Program-made: the position numbers and the translations under genes
From: a bacterium
GTDB lineage: Bacteria > Desulfobacterota > Binatia > UBA12015
Assembly (NCBI GenBank): GCA_018970825.1
Contig: JAGWVP010000230.1
Span: forward strand, 1 to 5,748
Direction of reading: 5' to 3'
DNA: 5,748 nt
The notes under the pieces: generated by a model
The model's input: the letters and a program-made list of their open reading frames with translations, nothing else
The model's database searches: none
Told to the model about the DNA's origin: nothing
Shown here: in pieces, positions 5,747 through 5,748 of the stretch
Numbering within the stretch: position 1 is the first letter of the stretch
Layout: every line of letters starts with the position of its first letter

Positions 5747-5748
5747 GG

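Noticed and set aside
1..5748. Mobile element, CRISPR array, toxin-antitoxin or defence system
   Set aside because: No transposase, integrase, nuclease or repeat-spacer pattern was found; composition is even across the window and all five genes are ordinary chromosomal families.

Overview
This is a 5.7-kb piece of a bacterial chromosome. It is visibly very G+C-rich (roughly 70% by eye) and almost fully coding, with five genes and strong third-position G/C bias. The MetX/MetW pair, the YrbG-type antiporter, the crotonase subtype and the long glutathione-transferase-like protein together suggest a high-GC proteobacterium in the broad sense. A deltaproteobacterial, myxobacterial or Binatia-like lineage is plausible, but the sequence alone cannot settle this. 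I see no rRNA, tRNA, CRISPR array, insertion sequence, phage gene or other sign of a mobile region.

Layout, left to right. (1) From the left edge to 1050 (+) lies the 3' part of a gene in which the end of homoserine O-acetyltransferase (MetX) runs in frame, through an Ala/Pro/Arg-rich linker, into a complete MetW methyltransferase-like domain. (2) Convergent to it, ending 9 nt away, is a calcium/sodium antiporter of the CaCA family (1060-2199, -). (3) Twenty-two nt upstream of that, on the same strand, is an NAD(P)-dependent aldehyde dehydrogenase (2222-3715, -) that starts at TTG behind a strong Shine-Dalgarno. Genes 3 and 2 are probably cotranscribed. (4) A 188-nt divergent intergenic region (3716-3903) holds weak promoter candidates for both directions and two inverted repeats. 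(5) An enoyl-CoA hydratase/isomerase family (crotonase) gene follows (3904-4707, +), starting at GTG. (6) Convergent with it is a glutathione S-transferase family gene (4730-5746, -) whose upstream region lies outside the window.

How the genes relate: MetX-MetW is a methionine-biosynthesis gene, and the antiporter is probably ion homeostasis. The divergent aldehyde dehydrogenase and crotonase, with the nearby GST-like gene, look like a small accessory catabolic or detoxification neighbourhood acting on CoA-linked and aldehyde intermediates; that grouping is inference from proximity. No dramatic new system is visible. The points most worth a second look are the in-frame MetX-MetW fusion and the crotonase, in which both classical catalytic glutamates are replaced by histidines.
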